A stretch of 64,000 nt of DNA from Flectonema sp. DT1601 (taxonomy: Eukaryota > Euglenozoa > Diplonemea > Diplonemida > Diplonemidae): the NCBI GenBank assembly GCA_964019425.1, contig OZ025786.1:682001-746000 (forward strand). The letters run 5' to 3'. Every line of letters begins with the position of its first letter. The stretch's first letter is position 1. The translations under genes and the position numbers were made by a program. The notes beneath the pieces were generated by a model. That model did not search any database, was not told where the DNA came from, and was given only the letters and a program-made list of their open reading frames with translations. Shown one piece after another: positions 37,898 through 49,008 of this stretch.

Positions 37898-39506
37898 TCA
37901 TCCACAGAATGTTAAAACAGGAGGTCGAGACACAGCGTGGTTAGTATTGTCATCAACAGAATAGAATCCACTCGAAGAGGAGTTTCTAATCAGTTGACCC
38001 TTTGAAGGTTTATTAATCATTGATAATGATCTGTAAAGACTCGTGTTGTTGGTATTCCGTTTCAGATTATCTTCTTTAATGTAATCAACGTTTTGATAGT
38101 CTCTTCGAGTACGACGAGTTGGCATACTCATCGATCTTGAAAACTTATGTCTGACAGGTATCAAGTCAGGTGCCGGATTATTAACCTTCCAAGGAGCATT
38201 ATGAACTGCCTGTGTACTCGAACTGCTTGATGATCGACGAATGCGACGTTGAACTTCAGCTCGGGTTCCTTTTGATATTGGTATACCTCCTGGACCAGGA
38301 TAAAGTCTTGAAGAGACTTGTGTTACTGAACGAGATCGTTTTCTCTTTGTCGTTGATGCTGATGAAGCATTGTACGTCGCTGTTGTTCCATTACTCATTC
38401 TACCTTGTCTTCCTATTGCTGACATCACACTTGGTGAGTTTGATCTTGATGATCGTTGTGATCCTTTTTTTATTATCTTTTTCTTATCAAAATATCTTTG
38501 AAATTCCTTACATCCAATAACCGTATCAGTTTCTCTATCACTAATCGATAACCCTTTTAATGCTAATAATTTATGTGGTGATTGTAGTAAGTCGTTTACT
38601 CTCCTGGTGTTGACTTCGTTGTTTAATTCATTCAAATGAGATTTTAAGATACTACGAACTGCTTTGTTGTGTTTCAACTCATCGACAAGAAGAAGTATCG
38701 GAAGGTGTTGTGAACCATCAGGATCTATTTCATTAAAGACGGCTGTGGCTAAAGGGACTTTCTCAGTGAGGATAAGATCAATAGCGTCTTCGGCACCCCA
38801 TCTGTAGGCTCCTTCGAAGTTATCTACTTTCCATTTTACTCTAACCCATCCACCACCTAATAATTCAGTGACCATACCCTCGTTACCTTCACCTCCATCT
38901 TGGTCATCCCATTGCCAGTCTGTAGGATTTCTTGTCACAACGGATCCAAGTCTTAATTTTACTAGTCTCGCAGCAGTGCTTCCATCAACACTGTTATTAG
39001 CAGTGCTGTTGGTTGGTATTTTTCCTGACGGAAATTGTGGTTGTCGGTGGGGAGTAGCTGCTTCAGATTCCAAGTGAACACCGAGCCATGCAGGTGGTTC
39101 TGTTTTTTTAGTGATTTAAACCTCAACAGTGAAGTGTCTTTACAATAAAGATAACCAAAGTTAATACATACGCCAAGGAGATAGTGTTGCATCATCTGGG
39201 TATCTAGTGACTCCTGGAGACGGTGCAATTGGCGGGGGAGGTGCCGCGCCAACTGACCAGCCGGTTCCAAATTCCTCACTTATGTCGCCAGCGTGCATTA
39301 CCATCGTGGGCGTCATTTCAAGTGTCGCGTCATCGACCATCTCATCCCCCTCCTCACCCTGAAAATAGGATCTTGTCTGTCGAAGAGATAAATATAATTA
39401 TTGAAAACAAAATAATACGATTTCTGTTAAGGATATGGGGGAGTTACTTAGGAAATTGGGAACAGGTTTCAGACCTAACCCAAACCTTCTCTGTGAGATG
39501 CCACAT
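37898..39506 (-). CDS. MIB/HERC2-domain protein, three exons (first exon tentative)
   Basis: Exons 39506-39486 (tentative, 7 codons), 39376-39172 and 39099-37898 give 475 residues in one frame. Residues about 125-185 form a MIB/HERC2 domain (GSVVTRNPTDWQWDDQDGGEG, then GGGWVRVKWKVDN, YRWGAEDAIDL). This small beta barrel is found in Mind bomb and HERC2 ubiquitin ligases and in various protist proteins. It is followed by a helical region with an EF-hand-like DPDGS loop lacking the position-12 acid, then a Ser/Arg-rich tail probably disordered and phosphorylated. No RING or HECT domain is present, so it is not itself a ligase. If the first exon is wrong, translation could begin at ATG 39340, although an out-of-frame ATG lies five bases upstream. 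Confidence 0.72.
39100..39171 (-). other. Intron of MIB/HERC2-domain gene, 72 nt
   Basis: The donor is TGGC/GTATGT and the acceptor AAAAACAG/AACC. It contains a stop in the downstream frame, so it must be removed to join the upstream Pro-rich exon to the domain exon. Possible branch site TCACTAAAA. Confidence 0.8.
39377..39485 (-). other. Tentative first intron of MIB/HERC2-domain gene, 109 nt
   Basis: The proposed donor is GAAG/GTTTGG and the acceptor TCGACAG/ACAAG. It would join ATG TGG CAT CTC ACA GAG AAG in phase to TRSYFQGEEGDEM. The donor is less canonical than the others in this window. Confidence 0.4.
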
Positions 39507-40448
39507 GCTTGTCAGTACACAAGTATTCAGAGGAGAATTTAACACTTTTTGTTTTCTTTTTCTTTTTTATATCTGGTACCCTGTTGCAAGTGGTACGTCA
39601 CTGGTTGTTTTTTTTTTTCTTTTTTTTTTTTTTTTTCCTTCTTCTTAAAAAATAATTTCCCTTCTTTTTTTTAGGTAGCGTTTTATATAAAAAAGTAAGA
39701 TCCTTGTCACCTCAACAGGCCCGTCTTTAAACTTGTGCTCCATTCTGCTATCCAATAATAGTTAGTAAGGATGTTATAAAAATAGTTTTTAAAAAAAAAA
39801 AAAAAAAAAAAATACTTAACTATAGTGTTGTACAAAGGACTATGCTGATCTTCTTTCACCGCATAGTCGACAGCTATTTTCAAAAAAAGTAGCATGGAAA
39901 AAAAATAAAATAAATAATAAGAGAAGGGAAAATGAACAACCTAAGATAAGAATAATGATAGTACAGCGTAACTGGATGACAGAGTTTTTTCAAAGCAGGT
40001 CAGAACTCTTTTTTTTTTTTTTCTTCTTTTCTTTTTGAATAATTATACTTTCGGGAAAATGGAACAAAAAGCAATTGTTTTCTTATTTTATTTTTTTCTT
40101 TTCTTGAGAAGGGGATAAAATAAAAAAAAAAATAAAAAAAATGTCAAAATAAGCCAACTGCTCTCACAAAGGAGGGACTCTCTCTTTACCATCAGCTGGC
40201 TTACGCTGACTACAAATCACTCGCTTTCGGACTCACAAGGAGTACTATTAAAAAAAAATACATTCATTTGGGTAGGGAAGGAAATAGAGGTTTTTCTCTA
40301 TTATATTTATGATGCCCTGTTCTAAGGTGACGGAGTAGTGTTTTTCTTTTTTTGCCTTTTTTTTATTTTTTTATTTTTGTTTTTATTTTTTGAAAATTCA
40401 ATCGTAAGTCTCTTCCTTTAGCAAAAAAGAAAACAAGGAGATAATTTA
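39507..40448. other. Intergenic, about 940 bp, homopolymer-rich
   Basis: Dense T- and A-runs near 39607-39637, 39791-39811, 40009-40022, 40122-40141 and 40350-40390. No gene seen. Confidence 0.6.
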
Positions 40449-42800
40449 TCAGACAACTGGAAATCCCTTTCTCTCCTGGTACTTGATAAATGGACGATCA
40501 GGGAAGAAGCGAGTTCCAGCTTCAGCCTGCTTGACGAGCGTCTTTGATGGAGTAAAGTGATCACCGTACTTTGCCTTTAATTTGTTCATTCTGTCAACAA
40601 TTGAAGCAGCTCCTTCATGGTCAGCGAATGAGCAAAGACCACCACGGAATGGAGCAAATCCAGTTCCGAAGATCATTCCCAAATCAGTAGTTTCTGGTCC
40701 ATCAACAAGACCTTCTTCCATAATAAGACATGCCTCGTTAACCATTAAGAGTGTGCAACGATCAACAACATCATCGTAATTGAATGAGTTATTTGGAGTG
40801 AATCCGATAGGGTTAAGAATAGAACTGTTGAAACCAGTTTCCTTACCCTTCTCATTGTACAAATAGAATCCCTTTGAGTTCTTCTTTCCTAAGTATCCCA
40901 GTTTGCAAAGCCTAGCAACAGCACCACCTTCATCATCAACTGCGAAACGTTTGCTGTTTAATCCGTTTTCAAGAACTGGACCGACGTGAGCAGCAACATC
41001 AAAACCAACCTCATCAAGAAGTCTGAATGGTCCCATTGGCATACCAAAACTTACAATTTGCTGATCAATCTTGTCAGGGTTACCACATTCCTTTAACATT
41101 CTTCCTGCTTCTGCCATGTAAACTCCAAGAACTCTGTTTACTAAGAATCCAGGACCATCCTTAACAATGATTGGTTTCTTACCAATCTTTAATGTCAATT
41201 TATAGATAGCGGCAATGGTTTCTTTGCTGGTCTTCTCACCGGTGATGATCTCAACAAGAGGCATCTTTGCAACCGGATTGAAGAAATGCATACCAATGAT
41301 ATTCTCAGGGTACTTTGATGCTGCTTGCATTTCATTAATTGAAAGAGACGATGTGTTGGTGGCGAAGATTCTCTTTCCGTCAAGGATGCCTTGAGATTCT
41401 AAATCCTGAATCATTTTCTTCTTTAAATCCATAACTTCAACAGCTGCTTCAACAATAATAGTACAATCTTTTAGATTATCGTTGTTTGTTCCTCCTGTGA
41501 CAAGAGCAGTACGTTCAGCAGCAACTTGCTTGGTCATCTTTCTGCGTTTGGCTTGGCCGTCAAATTCCTTCTTTACAAAGGCCAAACCCTTATCAACAAA
41601 GGTTTGCTGGATATCACTCATGTACACAGATAGTTTTCTTGCTGCGAACCAATGGGCAATTCCACTTCCCATGACTCCAGCACCAATGACTCCAACCTTT
41701 CCAAGTTCTGGGATGTCTTCTTTTTTAACACCAATCTTTCCATACAACTTCTTTGATGCTTCATCCAGGAAGTATATTCCCATTTGATTCTTTGCCTCAG
41801 GCATAAACAAGCATTCTGTGAATAGCTCTCTCTCCTTTTCTAAAGCCTTCTTCTCAGAATGACTAGCAGCGTAGATAAGAGATTCCAAGGCCTTGTATTG
41901 ACCGATGTACTTTCCCTTTGTCATTTTGTTCAAGTTCTTAAGAGACATAGACTTTACGATACGATGTCCAATAAAAGTGTTGTTGATGAGCTTGTCTTGT
42001 GGCCATGCTTTGACTGGACGACCCTTGTGAGGCTTCAAAGGTTTGTCAACCATCTTACCAACGTAGTTGCGGACTCCGTGGAGGAAACGGAACTCGTTTG
42101 GGAAACGGTCCTCTCCTGGGATTACGCGTTCGCAGAGACCACTCTTTTTAGCCTTGGCAGGCTTAAGTTGGGATCCAGCGAGAATCATTTGTGTTGCAGC
42201 CTGAAGACCAACCAATTTCTGTAGTCTGACGGTTCCTCCGAGACCAGGGATGACTCCAAGTAGTGTTTCTGGTAAACCAACCTTAACACTGTCTGCATCA
42301 GAAATAACTCTGTGATGACAGGCAAGTGCGAGTTCTAAACCTCCTCCTAAAGCCATACCGTTGATTGCTGCTACTACAGGGACTTCCATTTTCTTGATCT
42401 TTTCAACAAGTTCGCTTCCATCATCAAGAATCTTATCCAACTTTGGTTTATCACCAGGAAGCATTGGGTACACTGTTGGTAGATCAGCACCGACACAGAA
42501 AGTGTCTTTGTTTGATGTTAGGATTACTATTTTTGATTTCTTTTCTTTTACGAGAGAGTCAACTTTGTTCATGGCCTCCTTACAAGATTCTATGTATTCA
42601 TTCGACAGTGAGTTAGCTGATCCTTTCTTAGAGTCCATCACAATCCAAGTAAATGTGTTCGAGTCATTAATGACTGTAATCTCACCACATCCATACTCAG
42701 TCGTGATCCGAGCTTTCCCTAAGAAGTCTTGAACCTTTCCAAATAATGGACTGCTTCGGGATAAGTGGCGCCGACCGCCGCTTAAAACCCCGCGAAACAT
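40449..42800 (-). CDS. HADHA: Mitochondrial trifunctional enzyme alpha subunit (enoyl-CoA hydratase/3-hydroxyacyl-CoA dehydrogenase)
   Basis: A 783-residue product. The N-terminus (MFRGVLSGGRRHLSRSSPLF) is a typical Arg/Ser-rich mitochondrial presequence. Residues about 40-230 are enoyl-CoA hydratase, with both catalytic glutamates: E156 in GGGLELALACHHR and E178 in GLPETLLGVIPGLGG. From about 365 comes the hydroxyacyl-CoA dehydrogenase: NAD fold GVIGAGVMGSGIA, FATNTSSLSI, and the catalytic His in GMHFFNPV, then two helical C-terminal domains. It performs steps two and three of long-chain beta-oxidation in complex with the thiolase beta subunit, not present here. The C-terminus (GFPVV) is not a peroxisomal signal, so mitochondrial TFP is favoured over the peroxisomal multifunctional enzyme. 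No introns. Confidence 0.95.
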   Translation of the reverse strand: MFRGVLSGGRRHLSRSSPLFGKVQDFLGKARITTEYGCGEITVINDSNTFTWIVMDSKKGSANSLSNEYIESCKEAMNKVDSLVKEKKSKIVILTSNKDTFCVGADLPTVYPMLPGDKPKLDKILDDGSELVEKIKKMEVPVVAAINGMALGGGLELALACHHRVISDADSVKVGLPETLLGVIPGLGGTVRLQKLVGLQAATQMILAGSQLKPAKAKKSGLCERVIPGEDRFPNEFRFLHGVRNYVGKMVDKPLKPHKGRPVKAWPQDKLINNTFIGHRIVKSMSLKNLNKMTKGKYIGQYKALESLIYAASHSEKKALEKERELFTECLFMPEAKNQMGIYFLDEASKKLYGKIGVKKEDIPELGKVGVIGAGVMGSGIAHWFAARKLSVYMSDIQQTFVDKGLAFVKKEFDGQAKRRKMTKQVAAERTALVTGGTNNDNLKDCTIIVEAAVEVMDLKKKMIQDLESQGILDGKRIFATNTSSLSINEMQAASKYPENIIGMHFFNPVAKMPLVEIITGEKTSKETIAAIYKLTLKIGKKPIIVKDGPGFLVNRVLGVYMAEAGRMLKECGNPDKIDQQIVSFGMPMGPFRLLDEVGFDVAAHVGPVLENGLNSKRFAVDDEGGAVARLCKLGYLGKKNSKGFYLYNEKGKETGFNSSILNPIGFTPNNSFNYDDVVDRCTLLMVNEACLIMEEGLVDGPETTDLGMIFGTGFAPFRGGLCSFADHEGAASIVDRMNKLKAKYGDHFTPSKTLVKQAEAGTRFFPDRPFIKYQERKGFPVV

Positions 42801-43310
42801 ATTAAGTTTTACTCAATTCACTGATTAGTTAGATAGAATATAAGGAAGAAACACACACAGTATTCAATATCCAACCACAGTCATCTAATGTGAGTATCTG
42901 TTGTAAGTAATAAACAATTTCAGTAACAGCAAACAATTACTAAAGATAAAAAGAACTTTTTAAAAAAGATGTCATAATATAATCTACAGCTACAAGTAAT
43001 GTATTTATTCTATTTTTTTTTTTTTTCCACCTTACTTGTCGTAACTACTAATTACGTAAGAGTAGGTACTGCTACTAAGGGAGGAACACTTAGGTTATGA
43101 ATTATCTCAATAAAAACAAAACTCCATCCCGAGGTTAGTTTTTGTTAAGTTCACATCCCCCAGTTGCAACGGCGTACGAGAATATAGTCAGAACTGCTTT
43201 CTAAAGAACGATTCTCTCACAGCAGTTTGGTTACAATAATAACAGATAACCAGAAGGGTGATGATAACCAGTAGAGCATTTGGATATTCTTAAATAGTAC
43301 TTCCTACTCG
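42801..43310. other. Intergenic, 510 bp
   Basis: One T-run near 43012-43026. No gene seen. Confidence 0.5.
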
Positions 43311-43901
43311 CTAATGATTGTAACCTAAATGTTTTATACCTCCTCTGTACCTCATCGGGTCTTCTTCATACCCGCCGTCGTGTCTTTGTCCTGGAGGTTG
43401 TTCTCCATTCTGAGCCCAGCTATATCTACTGTCATCATATTTCTTCTCAATAGTGTATGAGATTCTCCAGGAGTATTCAAGCCAGATAGTGATGACACCG
43501 AGTAGAGCATTAAGACAGATAAATATAAATGATATAAACTGAAGAGGATTTACCCAACCAGCATCCCAAAATAACTTTAGCTCTAAAATAGTACATGGGA
43601 AGTCACGAATTGCAAATGAGATCGCAATTCCTAAAACTATTCTTGTTCTTCTCTCACTCGTAAACATAAAAAACTTATACCTATAAGCCCAGAAGACGAG
43701 AGCAGATCCTAGGAATGTGTACAAAACGAATCCAGCAATATTTAGTACTAAGTGCATGTCTATCAACCAACCTCTCATTCGACCTCTTTCTTTTTGAAAT
43801 ACGTAAATATTAACAGCTATTCCAATAAAGAAGTTTACCATAATCCAATACATAACAAACAGGACTGGATCTGGGTACCGACAACCATTAGCGGCACCCA
43901 T
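43311..43901 (-). CDS. Small four-helix membrane protein, unknown family
   Basis: A 196-residue product from the ATG at 43901 (MGAANGCRYPDPVLF); codons upstream lack coding character. Hydrophobic segments lie at about 13-36, 52-72, 86-105 and 120-142. The short loop RDFPCTILELKLFWDAGW between the third and fourth helices looks conserved and could be functional. A hydrophilic, His/Arg/Tyr-rich C-terminal tail of about 45 residues follows. There is no signal peptide; helix 1 probably acts as the signal anchor. I do not recognise the family, so function is open. Confidence 0.8.
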   Translation of the reverse strand: MGAANGCRYPDPVLFVMYWIMVNFFIGIAVNIYVFQKERGRMRGWLIDMHLVLNIAGFVLYTFLGSALVFWAYRYKFFMFTSERRTRIVLGIAISFAIRDFPCTILELKLFWDAGWVNPLQFISFIFICLNALLGVITIWLEYSWRISYTIEKKYDDSRYSWAQNGEQPPGQRHDGGYEEDPMRYRGGIKHLGYNH

Positions 43902-45222
43902 GTTGTGAACTTGACTGCGGGGTGGGTAATACGAATTTAAAGATACAACAATGCTATCTATACTTTTATACAAAGACCTGGGGGGTTACAGAATGCTTAT
44001 AAATAAATAGAAATCTCTTAATAAACCCGTCGTTAGACTGTTCGATTGCGAAGTCGGCAGGGACTGAGAAAGACTACCAAAATAAAAAAAAAGAATACGT
44101 AAGAACACTCTAAACAAAATACCCTACAGTCCTTGACGTAAAGCAGATACTGACTAAAATACAGTTACGTGCGCTTTTCTTACTAATATCCCACTACTTC
44201 TGCAACGATATTTCGTGTCGTGTTAATTATTCAGTCTTTTGTTTTGTTTTGTTTTGCTTTTGTTTTTGCAGTTGTTGATTTGTTATTTTTGTTATAATAA
44301 GTAATAAGGAAAGAATGCAAAAAAAAAAAAAAAAATTTTTTTTTTATCATTTTTTTTTTTTTTTTTTTTGTTCTTCTTCTTTTTGTAGAAGCCCTGAAGT
44401 CCCAACAGTAACAGACTATAAAAAAAAAAAAAAAACATAAAAAAAACTTTGGCCACCGCCATAAAAAAGAAATCCTGCATTATATAGGCGTCTGACATAG
44501 GGGATTTTCTCGCTTTGGAGGAATAGAAATGGAAAAAAGGGGAAAATTCCATTTTCTAATCGATTACTAATATCAATCCACACAGGTTAACTACAGAATA
44601 TTTTTATAGCGAGGTTCATAAAAAGTTTGTTGAAGACAATACAGCCAACTAGTACAGCATATCATCCACACTTTTGTATACAGATTTTGGTTTGTCACTT
44701 ACCTTCAATCACATCAATAGAAAATTGAACAACCAAACCTCCAACCACAGAAAAACGTGGCCGGGTGTCATATTATTAAATATTGTTTTTTTTTTTTTTG
44801 AGTCAGACAGTAGATAAGCGTTAGTTGTTAGAATTAGTTACAAAGTAACGAACTCGATTAACCATAGAAGGTGAACACTAACAAAACTTTTAGACAAATT
44901 AACCACACTGTTATACTTCACACACAAAAACACAATTTATTTTTTTATTTTTTTTTTTTTTTGAAAATCACGCTTTAATGTCATCACCCCTATTGGTAAG
45001 CAGATCGAAATAGAAATAGCAGCAGCATATTAATTTAGCAACGGGGTACCACTAATTAGGAAGGACTCGGGCGAGAAGAAAAGTAAATTAATTGATATTA
45101 GGATCTGTAGTTGCTATTGCAAGTTACAACTCCGATTCTCGATTTTTTTTTTTTTTTTTTGTTTTTTAAATTTTGATAAAACAAAAAAAAATAACTGCGA
45201 CTTAAAAAACGAAACATCAAAA

Positions 45223-45254
<32 letters not shown>

Positions 45255-46285
45255 AAGCGCACGAATTTTATGACTGCAAGGAAGAGAGTATCAAAAAAAA
45301 TTATACAAACGCTTTTTTCTTTCTTTTTTTGGCTACGAAACGAACTACTCCCTGGTATCTCAACTAAGGAGATCCCAATTAGAGCTTCAAACATAACTAA
45401 CTTGAAAGTTTTCAAGTAAATACTGATATAAAATACAAACATAATTGCACGCAAGGTTGTCGAAAAAGAATCACCGAGGGACGATGCCCAGCAAAAAGGA
45501 TCAGTCCAACCCTAATGATACCATATCGTAATAAAAAAAAAAACTTTAAAAAAAAAAAAAAATCCACTTTAACAAACACGTTTTAGTAGTCTTAGTGGTG
45601 GAAAATAATTTAAAAAAAAGAGGGGGGAAAAAAAAGTCAAAGGAACTGTTTTTTTTTTTTTTTTTTTTTAATTGTCGTGGTGATAACGATCATCGAAAAA
45701 TAATTTTTTTTTCACCAATTTTGTCGCAACTGAACTGAGGTTCAAAAACTAATTTGTCTCAAGTTTCAAAAAAAAAAAAAATAAATAAATAAAAAAAGGT
45801 GTCAGTACAGAGGAATACATCAGGCCTTCATTTCAGAAAACAGCAGTAAATATTGCTACGAAATTCTTGAAAATCCCTCTTCGGTTTTCTCATGATTGCA
45901 GCTTTTTCGGATTTTTTTTTTTAAGAAATAGCTTCACGGGGATCCTGACTGACGTAACCAAACTACTCTTTTTTGTGTATGGGGTTCGTTCAGATGAATA
46001 TTTTTTTTTTTTCAATTTTTTTTGATTCCTAATAAACGGAGCATAATGTTCTGCTAACTACAAAGAAAAAATAAAACTTAGTTTTTGTCACTGCGCGTCG
46101 TTCATTTTTTTTTTTTTTTTTTTCAGTGCAAAGGTAACACAAATATAAGAACAAATAGAATAACAAAACTTAATATTTAGTAATCAGGTGTAGATTTTTA
46201 TCGTTGTTCTCTACTCAGCGAAACAAGTTAGAGCTGATTCTTATTATAACACAATTAGTAATAGGGGGGTAAAAAAATTACTCTG

Positions 46286-46287
<2 letters not shown>

Positions 46288-46319
<32 letters not shown>
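46288..46319. repeat. Uninterrupted A32 homopolymer
   Basis: Thirty-two consecutive adenines read directly, the longest run that I counted in the window. Confidence 0.9.
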
Positions 46320-46322
<3 letters not shown>

Positions 46323-46432
46323 GGAAAATACCATTCAGAGTACCAATATTTCGTTGAACGCCAGGCGAAAATAAGTCACAACCACAAGAAATAACTGCTT
46401 TCAATCTGAATAGTTTCTTCCGTCGTCAGTAC

Positions 46433-46464
<32 letters not shown>

Positions 46465-47529
46465 CTGTTTTATTTATCTCTTTGCAGAAAAAAATCGGGT
46501 TTTGGGAATTGACATAACAAAAAAAAAAAAAAAATAATAAAAAAATAAAAAAATAAAAAACATAACCCTAAAAGACCTAAACGCCGATATACCGACGATT
46601 TTAAAAAAATTATTTTTGGCTAAGTGAGAAATAAGCCATTCAACCCCCAGGGTGGTGCAATCGACGAATTCTTGGTGGTGTTACTTCATTTTAATAACCA
46701 TTCTTAATGGGTCAACATGATATCTGAAGACAATGACAATCACTCAGTGGAAGTGTCTATCTCTGAATTGGATGAATAGAAGAGAGAGTCCAGATCCTTA
46801 CGAAGCAGTGTCATGGGGTCTACAGAGACTACAGACATTCAACTAATCTTCACAGGCAGGGTTGCTGAGAATGATAAGCCGACACATGAAAACCAACTGA
46901 ATAATCTGAAAATAAATGATCTGAAATACTTATTGTGACTTCACATTCTAATGTGAAATGTGTGCGCAGATCCCTATTTTGGTGAGAACCACAAGAATCT
47001 TGCTAAGTCGACAACATCTACGTCCACTTTTTTCTTGTAATTCATCGGATTTTTCTCGCATACCCCCCCCCCCTTTTTTTTTTTTTTGCGGATATAATAA
47101 AAAAAAAGAGACTTAACTCGGAATTAGAAGCAGCAGTTTAAGTAACCTTAACAATAGCCTAATACCAAAAAGAAGAACAATTCCACGAATGAATTGATCG
47201 CTTTGTGAGATGTATCAGAAAGCAGAAATAAAAATAAATAAATGGGCTTTTCAGAAAATACATTCGGGTATTAAAAAAAATTAAAAAAAAAAGAGGGGAA
47301 AAACTGTTGGCAAAGACAACTAAGGTGAAAACAGTTATCTAGTTCCTATTGGAATGAAACTGCTCATTATTAAGTGTTTGCCGTCAACATCTAAGACCCC
47401 GTCATAGATGAAAATGTATGAATGCTAAATTTGCAAGTCTGTTTGATTAGTGTCATTGCTATAGTTCATCGCAATTGCACTTTTTTTTTTTCTGTAAGGG
47501 AAGAGAGGGACACGCAAAAAAATTTCTGC

Positions 47530-47557
47530 TTTTTTTTTTTTTTTTTTTTTTTTTTTT
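47530..47557. repeat. Uninterrupted T28 homopolymer
   Basis: Twenty-eight consecutive thymines read directly. Confidence 0.9.
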
Positions 47558-49008
47558 GCACCGACGAAGTCGGAGAAGAAACTATTCAGATTAAGAGCCG
47601 TTATTTATTATGTCATGTTATCTATTTCCCTGTGCGCTAGTAAAACTAGCTGCGATCAACAAAATATAAGGCTTATCTGAATGGTTTTTTAATTATCGCC
47701 CTGTTTTTTTGTTATGCAATTTAAAAAAAAAAAAAGTATTTCAAAAAGAGAGCAACAGGAAAGAAAAAAACCTACGACACGAGAGCAGGCTTCCTAAAGT
47801 GTGCATGCAAAATAATACAAGTGAACTAGTGTCAGTTGAAAATATGGTCCCTTCGATAGATAGATAGATAGATAAGGAAGTCCAATACATCGCGTACTGT
47901 GCATCGCTGATACAGCAAACTAAAGAGCATCGGGTTAGTAACTCCCTAGAGCTACGAGGCAACAGCAACGTAATTAGACCCCCAAATCTTATTAGGATTG
48001 TTTTATTATAGCTTCGACTGACGGGGCATAATGAACACAGTATGCCTATTGTCAGCTTTCCACCTTCGATAAGTTTAAGTAAAAGAAGACGAGAAAAAAA
48101 TAATAAAATAAATAAATAATAAAGCGGGTGATAGTTTTCAAAGAGCAAGTTCTACCCTGTTTTCGCTGAGTCTGTCGATAATGAAAAACAGGAAAGTTAG
48201 GCTTTGCTAAAATATTATCTTAACGTTCCCAGAATAATAACGTCTTTCTTAGAAAATAGTCTACTTTAAGTTAGTCCGACATACAATCGAGTACCGGTTA
48301 GATAGACACAACAGGGCGGAACGGTTAACCACTTGTGAGTCTCCAATACTACGACTTTATGTCAAACCTGATTCCCTGAGAGGATCACTTTTTAAGCTTA
48401 AGCGAGGAATTCTAATGTTCTTTAAGAAGATTAATTAGTAAGGAAACCGACAACGAATAAAAAAAAAAAAAAAAAACCTGTCGACACCAGAATTATAAAA
48501 AAAACAAAAAAAAACAAAAAAAAAAAGCAAGCAAACAAGCTTCCGTCTATCTAATTTTTTTTTTAATCAGTGTCATCATAAAGAAAATATAATAATAATT
48601 AAAAAAAAAAAACTAAAGCAACAATAAAACATATATGTATGTCTTGCAGAACAAGTTAAATAATCTTTTTTGTTTTTTTGTTAGCTAAAATATCTGCAGA
48701 GGAGGGAAAGTTTTGAGAGAGGAATACTTAAGAACGAAAAGGCCAGCTGATTCACAACAAAGGATAGCTGGAAACGCCTAAGATAAAAATACCGGGAAAA
48801 AAAAGAAGAAAAAAAAAGAGAGGACAATTGCGGATCTGCTGTGCTTAGACGGAAAAGCTGACCGGAAATGATCGAAAACACATAATAATACTTTCGAAAC
48901 GTCGTTTGAGGATGTTACCTATACCAAAGGGATTTTTTTTATTTTTCAATTTTTATTTCCAGTTGAACAAGTAAATGTCACCCAAAAATCATTTCTTCAA
49001 GGAAAGAG

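Larger units (their letters stand above)
43902..49008. other. Gene-poor region of about 5.1 kb, dense in homopolymers
   Basis: No credible reading frame on either strand. Long A or T runs occur about every 200-300 bases, for example near 44319, 44351, 44951, 45142, 45230, 45646, 46107, 46288, 46433, 46520, 47078, 47530 and 48460. A C12-T14 run is at about 47065-47088 and a (GATA)4 repeat near 47858. The interval 46600-46960 is less AT-rich and free of runs, and could be transcribed, but no family is recognisable. Confidence 0.6.
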
